Assembly: GCA_002724835.1 (NCBI GenBank)
Contig: PBPX01000028.1
Location: forward strand, 10,533-29,169
Origin: Actinomycetota bacterium
GTDB lineage: Bacteria; Actinomycetota; Acidimicrobiia; Actinomarinales; Actinomarinaceae
Reading direction: 5' to 3'
Length of the DNA: 18,637 nt
In this document: one piece after another, positions 15,103-18,637 of the stretch
How the letters are laid out: every line of letters starts with the position of its first letter
How positions within the stretch are numbered: position 1 is the stretch's first letter
Notes under the pieces: model-generated
Seen by the model: only the letters and a program-made list of their open reading frames with translations
Database searches by the model: none
Told to the model about the DNA's origin: nothing
Program-made: the position numbers and the translations under genes

Positions 15103-15933
15103 ATTTGAAAGCTTTCTACTCTTTTCTCTTTCTACTTGTTCTTTAAAATAGTTTCTAATTACAGGCAATAATTTATCTTCTGAATATTCTTTATTGTCTA
15201 TTTTGTTAACAAATCTTGCGTGTTTCGCAGTGGAGAGAACAAAAACAGAATCGACTTCATATAAGTCTTCAATAGAAATTCTTTCAATTGAAACATCGAT
15301 ATCGTAATTATCTCCAATTTCAATAAGAGAGCGACGAGTTACTGAGTCTAAAATTCCTAGGTCTAAATCAGGAATAAAAACTTTTCCAGCTTTTATCCAT
15401 GCAACAGAAAACGAAGGACCCTCGAGAACAATATTGTCTTTATTAAGAAGTAAGGAATCGGTAAATCCTTCTTTTTCTGCAAGTCTTGTATGGCTCATAT
15501 TCATTGCATATGATGTAGATTTTGCTGCTATGTTACTTACTTCGTCGATTTGAAAATCACCACCTGACATCCAGTGAGCTTTGTGTGACTGTAAGGAGTA
15601 GTAGTCGGGAACAGGAATCAGATCTTGATAAAACATATAAACTTTTGATTCTTCTTTTGAAGCTCCTCTCCCAATTATGACTCTCATATAACCGGAGTCA
15701 TAATTAGAAGCTACTCTTACTAAGTCTTTTTCAATTTTATCAAAATCAATATTGTCAAAATGCATTTTTTGAGCAGATTTCTTGAACCTTTCAATATGTT
15801 CTTCAAGGGCAAATAAAAAGCCCTGATGGATTGCTATGGCTTCAAAAATACCGTCACCTCTCCATATAACTAAATCTTCAACTGGTATTTGAAACTCTTC
15901 TTTAGTAACTTCCTTACCGTTAATTAAATACAA
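15100..15933 (-). CDS. Class-IV PLP-dependent aminotransferase/lyase
   Basis: A 277-residue fold-type IV PLP enzyme, the family of branched-chain aminotransferase, D-amino-acid aminotransferase and 4-amino-4-deoxychorismate lyase. Seen are the N-terminal INGK strand, WRGDGIFEA, the arginine-bearing MRVIIGRG, and the Schiff-base Lys138 in AAKSTSYAMN. After it come GFTDSLLLN, LEGPSFSVAW (the EG-phosphate-cup region), LGILDSVTR and STAKHARFV. Length fits ADC lyase or DAAT better than BCAT (about 300-360). Specificity cannot be set from the motifs. The start must be TTG 15931-15933, since the frame closes upstream at TAA 15949-15951 with no other start. It lies one base after the nadE stop, with a weak AGG upstream, so coupling to nadE is likely. 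Confidence 0.9.
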   Translation of the reverse strand: MYLINGKEVTKEEFQIPVEDLVIWRGDGIFEAIAIHQGFLFALEEHIERFKKSAQKMHFDNIDFDKIEKDLVRVASNYDSGYMRVIIGRGASKEESKVYMFYQDLIPVPDYYSLQSHKAHWMSGGDFQIDEVSNIAAKSTSYAMNMSHTRLAEKEGFTDSLLLNKDNIVLEGPSFSVAWIKAGKVFIPDLDLGILDSVTRRSLIEIGDNYDIDVSIERISIEDLYEVDSVFVLSTAKHARFVNKIDNKEYSEDKLLPVIRNYFKEQVEREKSRKLSN

Positions 15934-15934
15934 T

Positions 15935-17641
15935 TTATGACCTGTCTCTTATGTAAGTATTAGTAATTGGCATTCTCCTGTCTTTACCAAAAGCTCTACT
16001 AGTTAATTTTACACCAGGTGCAACCTGTTTACGTTTATACTCATTTCTGTCTATTTTTTCGAGAATATCAAATACAACTTCTTTATCAATATCAGAATTT
16101 ATTATTTTTTCTGAAGAAAAGTCAAGCTCAATATACATTTTTAATATTTTATCTAAAAGATCATACTCAGGGAGCGAATCAGAATCATATTGATCTTCAC
16201 TTAGTTCAGCGCTTGGTTTTTTTTCTATTATATTTTGTGGAATAACTTTCGATATAGAGTTTCGATAATCAGATAATTTATATACTTCAGTTTTATACAC
16301 ATCCTTAAGTAAGGCAAAACCACCAACTAAATCTCCGTAAAGTGTTGAATAACCAACTGCCATTTCTGATTTATTTCCAGTAGAAACAACCATCGCTCCT
16401 AATTGATTAGATAAACCCATTAGTATATTGCCTCTAATTCTGGATTGTATATTCTCATCAACAACACTTTTTAAATCATCATTAAGATTATCTTTTAATA
16501 AATTTCTAAATTTTTCAGCAGTTTCTTCAATGTTTATAGTATTTAATTCTATATTTAAATTGTCCGCAAGCTCTTTGGCGTCGTCTAAAGAGCTTTTTGG
16601 ATTGAATTTTGATGGCATTGCAACTCCAATAACATTATCCGAAGTTAAGGCATCCACAGCAATCGTCGCTGTTAAGGCTGAATCTATCCCCCCAGAAAGA
16701 CCAACCAGAACTTTTTTAAAGTTATTTTTTTCTACATAGTCAGATAAACCCATCTTTAAAGCTGCATACATTGACTCAAGCTCACTTAAAGAATCTGATG
16801 TTTTTAAAGGTGGTAAATCAGATTTTTTTTCATTTACGATTAACTTGTTTTCTGATTTAACATTTTTAATTTCTAGTTCTAAATCAAAGCTAAAAATTTC
16901 TTCTGAAAATTGTCGTGCCTCATATATTATATTGCCCTCAGCATCAACTAGAAAAGAACCGCCATCAAAAACTAACTCATCTTGCCCTCCGACCATGTTT
17001 AAATAAAGAATCGGTACTTTTAATTTTTTTGCTTTATCTCTTACATTCACTTTTCTTGACTCTGTCTTGTTAATATCAAATGGGGAAGCATTTATATTAA
17101 TTATTAGTGATGCTCCTTGTTTAACTTGCTCTTCGGCAGGCCCATTATTAATCCAAACATCTTCACAGATGTTAATTCCAACTGCAATATCTTCATACCA
17201 AAATATTTCTTCCGGCTTTGTCCCTTTTGCAAAATATCTAGCTTCATCAAAAACTGAATAATTAGGAAGATAACATTTGTGATAAATACCTTTTACATCT
17301 CCATTTTGGACTATTGCTGCAGCATTAGTTATATTTCTATCAACATTATCCATAGTTTGCTCTTCCAAGCTTCTGTCAACAAAACCTATGACTCCACTTG
17401 TTCTTCCAGAAAATTCTGCAATCTCTTCTAATACTGCGAAATTTTTTCCTACAAAACTTTCTCTTAAAAGCAGATCTTCTGGAGGATAACCAGTAACGCA
17501 GAGTTCTGGAAAAACAACTATATCTGAATTGATTTTTTCTGCTTCTTCTAAAGTATTTAAGATTTTTGACTTATTTTCTTGAATTGCTCCAACTGTAAAA
17601 GACAATTGTGCACCAGTTATTCTTAATTTTTTTGTTTCCAC
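15935..17641 (-). CDS. nadE: Glutamine-dependent NAD+ synthase
   Basis: NAD synthetase of 568 residues, amidating deamido-NAD with glutamine-derived ammonia in the last step of NAD synthesis. The N-terminal nitrilase-fold glutaminase domain (about 1-265) has a complete triad: Glu46 in VFPEL, Lys122 in HKCYLPNY and Cys159 in ICEDVW. The C-terminal synthase domain has the PP-loop SGGIDS (316-321), followed by VSTGNKSEMAVGYSTLYGD and the tail KLTSRAFGKDRRMPITN. Length matches the bacterial fused form (about 540-580). The start is GTG 17639-17641, preceded at six bases by TATCAT and without a Shine-Dalgarno, so leaderless initiation is likely. It heads the part of the minus-strand train that leads into the PLP enzyme and selD. 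Confidence 0.96.
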   Translation of the reverse strand: METKKLRITGAQLSFTVGAIQENKSKILNTLEEAEKINSDIVVFPELCVTGYPPEDLLLRESFVGKNFAVLEEIAEFSGRTSGVIGFVDRSLEEQTMDNVDRNITNAAAIVQNGDVKGIYHKCYLPNYSVFDEARYFAKGTKPEEIFWYEDIAVGINICEDVWINNGPAEEQVKQGASLIININASPFDINKTESRKVNVRDKAKKLKVPILYLNMVGGQDELVFDGGSFLVDAEGNIIYEARQFSEEIFSFDLELEIKNVKSENKLIVNEKKSDLPPLKTSDSLSELESMYAALKMGLSDYVEKNNFKKVLVGLSGGIDSALTATIAVDALTSDNVIGVAMPSKFNPKSSLDDAKELADNLNIELNTINIEETAEKFRNLLKDNLNDDLKSVVDENIQSRIRGNILMGLSNQLGAMVVSTGNKSEMAVGYSTLYGDLVGGFALLKDVYKTEVYKLSDYRNSISKVIPQNIIEKKPSAELSEDQYDSDSLPEYDLLDKILKMYIELDFSSEKIINSDIDKEVVFDILEKIDRNEYKRKQVAPGVKLTSRAFGKDRRMPITNTYIRDRS

Positions 17642-17647
17642 AATTTA

Positions 17648-17653
17648 ATGATA
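17648..17653 (-). promoter_or_regulatory. Candidate -10 box of nadE (leaderless)
   Basis: On the minus strand TATCAT is followed by six bases (TAAATT) and the GTG start at 17641. +1 would be the G of the start codon. It supports the GTG as start, as no Shine-Dalgarno is seen in the 25-bp gap. It would give the nadE-selD train its own promoter. Confidence 0.45.
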
Positions 17654-17666
17654 GATTGTTGGTTAA

Positions 17667-18071
17667 CTAAGAAGAGACCTTAATGTCTATATCTTTTGAT
17701 TCCTCTATCCATTTAGTAACTCTTTTAAGTGAAGGCATTCTATCAACAATTTCTTGTTTGTTGTTTATTGCTGACATTGATTCATGAAGTGACTCTGGGT
17801 TTCTTCTTTTAAGTTCTGAGACACTTTCAACACCTACAGCCTCTAATAAGTCAGAATAATCTCTTCCAAGGTCTCTTATTTTCATCAACTCAGCTCTTTT
17901 TGCCCAATGAAGTAATTTTGGAGAACTAATTCCAGTTTCTTTAGTTAATAATGCTCTTCCTGATCTTGATGATGCGATTTGTAAGAATGTTACAGTTGTA
18001 CGAACTCTTGCTCTTCTTAATTTTGTAGCCTCAATGTGAGTCATGCCGTTTATCGAATTTATTGAAGTCAT
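17667..18071 (-). CDS. DUF4332 protein (helix-hairpin-helix-like)
   Basis: A 134-residue protein matching DUF4332, a helical domain related to tandem helix-hairpin-helix folds and of unknown function. Recognisable landmarks are the N-terminal LRRARVRTTVTFL, LLTKETGISSPKLLHWAKRAELMKI, the HhH-like DLGRDYSDLLEAVGVESVSEL, then RNPESLHESM and PSLKRVTKWIEESK. The basic N-terminal arm and HhH repeats would suit DNA or protein contacts, but nothing is shown. Start ATG 18071 is preferred over TTG 18086 because a -10 box lies exactly six bases upstream of it and overlaps the TTG; an internal ATG (MTHIEATK) is a further option. It lies 25 bp upstream of nadE and has its own promoter with a palindromic spacer. 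Confidence 0.88.
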   Translation of the reverse strand: MTSINSINGMTHIEATKLRRARVRTTVTFLQIASSRSGRALLTKETGISSPKLLHWAKRAELMKIRDLGRDYSDLLEAVGVESVSELKRRNPESLHESMSAINNKQEIVDRMPSLKRVTKWIEESKDIDIKVSS

Positions 18072-18077
18072 TATTAA

Positions 18078-18105
18078 ATTGTACAAAAATATTTTTGTAA
18101 GTTAA
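18078..18105 (-). promoter_or_regulatory. Candidate promoter of the DUF4332 gene (leaderless)
   Basis: -35 TTAACT (18105-18100), a 16-base spacer, -10 TACAAT (18083-18078), then six bases (TTAATA) and the ATG at 18071. The transcript would start on the A of ATG. It is the most complete promoter in the window, and its spacer is occupied by a perfect palindrome. Confidence 0.55.
18082..18099. repeat. Perfect 18-bp palindrome, candidate operator
   Basis: TACAAAAATATTTTTGTA reads identically on both strands, with 9-bp half-sites. It fills the promoter spacer of the DUF4332 gene and covers the first two bases of its -10. A dimeric repressor bound here would block RNA polymerase. AT-richness raises the chance of such a sequence, but the TAC/GTA ends make it less trivial. 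Confidence 0.5.
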
Positions 18106-18133
18106 CAAATTTTTTAAAGAGATTTTCCCACTC

Positions 18134-18637
18134 TCAAAAATCTTTCTGCTCGTCATAATCAGTTGGTTCTAAAAAATTAAAATTTACTATCTTTGATTTG
18201 TACTCTGATGAATCGAAAAAGTCTACTAAATCAAAATTTTTGAATAAAGAGTCATCTTCACCAAGAAGATTGTCATAAGTGAGAAGCTCAAGCTTACTCC
18301 AAAAGTACTTTGGTACAATAATTGGGTAATTTAACTTATAACGATATTTTGAAATCACAACTTCATCATCTTTTTTTTTCGTTTTTATTAATTTATCAAT
18401 AATTTTATTATTTACAGAAGGCTGATCAGCCATAAAAATCATCGCACTATCTATTTCATTATTTTCACTTAAGTAAAACAATGCTGTCCTAATAGATGAA
18501 ACAATCCCTTCCTCCCAATTCTCATTTATTAGTATTGTGCTTTCTTTAAAATCTAGTTTTTCAGTAATTGTGTCATTTTCATGACCTAGCACCACAACCG
18601 TTTCATCAAGATTAGAAGTTACTGTGTCCACTACTGT
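18134..18637 (-). CDS. MocA/MobA-like nucleotidyltransferase, C-terminal part (5' end outside window)
   Basis: A GT-A fold nucleotidyltransferase of the MobA-like NTP-transferase group, by resemblance closest to molybdenum cofactor cytidylyltransferase MocA. The 167 visible residues contain VVVLGHEND (MocA proteins commonly show VVVLGHEAD), then WEEGIVSSIRTAL, the metal-site-like MADQPSV (family GDQP/ADQP), NYPIIVPKYFW, LLGEDDSL and the terminal EPTDYDEQ (family D-T-P-EDY). The N-terminal nucleotide loop lies beyond the window edge. A GTG at 18629-18631 is in frame but inside the fold, so it is not the start. The domain class is fairly sure; MocA versus another nucleotidyltransferase is not. 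It lies 62 bp upstream of the DUF4332 start. Confidence 0.8.
   Translation of the reverse strand, partial: TVVDTVTSNLDETVVVLGHENDTITEKLDFKESTILINENWEEGIVSSIRTALFYLSENNEIDSAMIFMADQPSVNNKIIDKLIKTKKKDDEVVISKYRYKLNYPIIVPKYFWSKLELLTYDNLLGEDDSLFKNFDLVDFFDSSEYKSKIVNFNFLEPTDYDEQKDF

Noticed and set aside
18134-18136. Readthrough of the TGA stop of the MocA-like gene as a second selenocysteine
   Set aside because: The protein already ends at the usual family C-terminus, and the sequence after the TGA is a short AT-rich intergenic translation without family similarity or a hairpin.
18629-18631. GTG as the start of the MocA-like gene
   Set aside because: The frame is open to the window edge and the residues there lie just before the VVVLGHE strand, well inside the fold; the nucleotide-binding N-terminus is upstream.
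1-18637. CRISPR arrays, insertion sequences, prophage or defence genes
   Set aside because: No direct-repeat arrays, transposases, integrases, terminal inverted repeats or nuclease/toxin families are visible; the content is metabolic and housekeeping.

Overview
The window is AT-rich (roughly one third G+C by eye) and densely packed: gene gaps are mostly under 40 bp and several stop and start codons touch or overlap. The gene content (mycobacterial-type isocitrate lyase, an AMACR/MCR-like CoA transferase-fold racemase, a hydratase-2 MaoC enzyme, a DmdC-like acyl-CoA dehydrogenase, a DUF4332 protein and glutamine-dependent NAD synthase) suggests a streamlined marine actinobacterium, perhaps an Actinomarina/Acidimicrobiia relative. 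That placement is an inference from protein motifs, not from a marker gene.

Region 1 (1-5002, plus strand) is a run of five acyl-CoA and glyoxylate-cycle genes: isocitrate lyase (5' end outside the window), an HSDL2-like short-chain dehydrogenase, a thiolase, an alpha-methylacyl-CoA racemase-like enzyme and a MaoC-type enoyl-CoA hydratase 2. Together they look like beta-oxidation of methyl-branched or isoprenoid-type acyl chains, with the glyoxylate shunt assimilating the acetyl-CoA. A small Zn-ribbon gene converges on this run and shares its terminal TTAA.

Region 2 (5231-10312, plus strand) holds an unusual lipoprotein combining a cupredoxin, a right-handed beta-helix and a PLDc_N-like membrane tail, then a PfkB-family sugar kinase, a large DmdC-like acyl-CoA dehydrogenase and a CoA-binding-domain protein.

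Region 3 (10319-18637, minus strand) holds rmuC, then a tight gene train read from right to left: a MocA-like nucleotidyltransferase (5' end outside the window), a DUF4332 protein, nadE, a class-IV PLP enzyme, selD, an alpha/beta hydrolase, a GT4 glycosyltransferase and a small membrane-anchored protein, ending at a clear intrinsic terminator (11467-11498).

The main discovery is that selD begins 24 codons upstream of the first uninterrupted reading frame. It contains an in-frame UGA at codon 12, exactly where SelD carries its catalytic Cys/Sec, and a stem-loop (candidate bacterial SECIS) starts at that UGA. SelD is therefore probably itself a selenoprotein, so the organism should encode selenocysteine machinery elsewhere. 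The second theme is leaderless transcription: at seven gene starts a TAnnnT -10 hexamer lies exactly six bases before the start codon, so the transcript would begin at the start codon. This includes two divergent genes whose -10 boxes overlap inside a 22-bp gap, and a DUF4332 promoter whose 16-bp spacer is filled by a perfect 18-bp palindrome.
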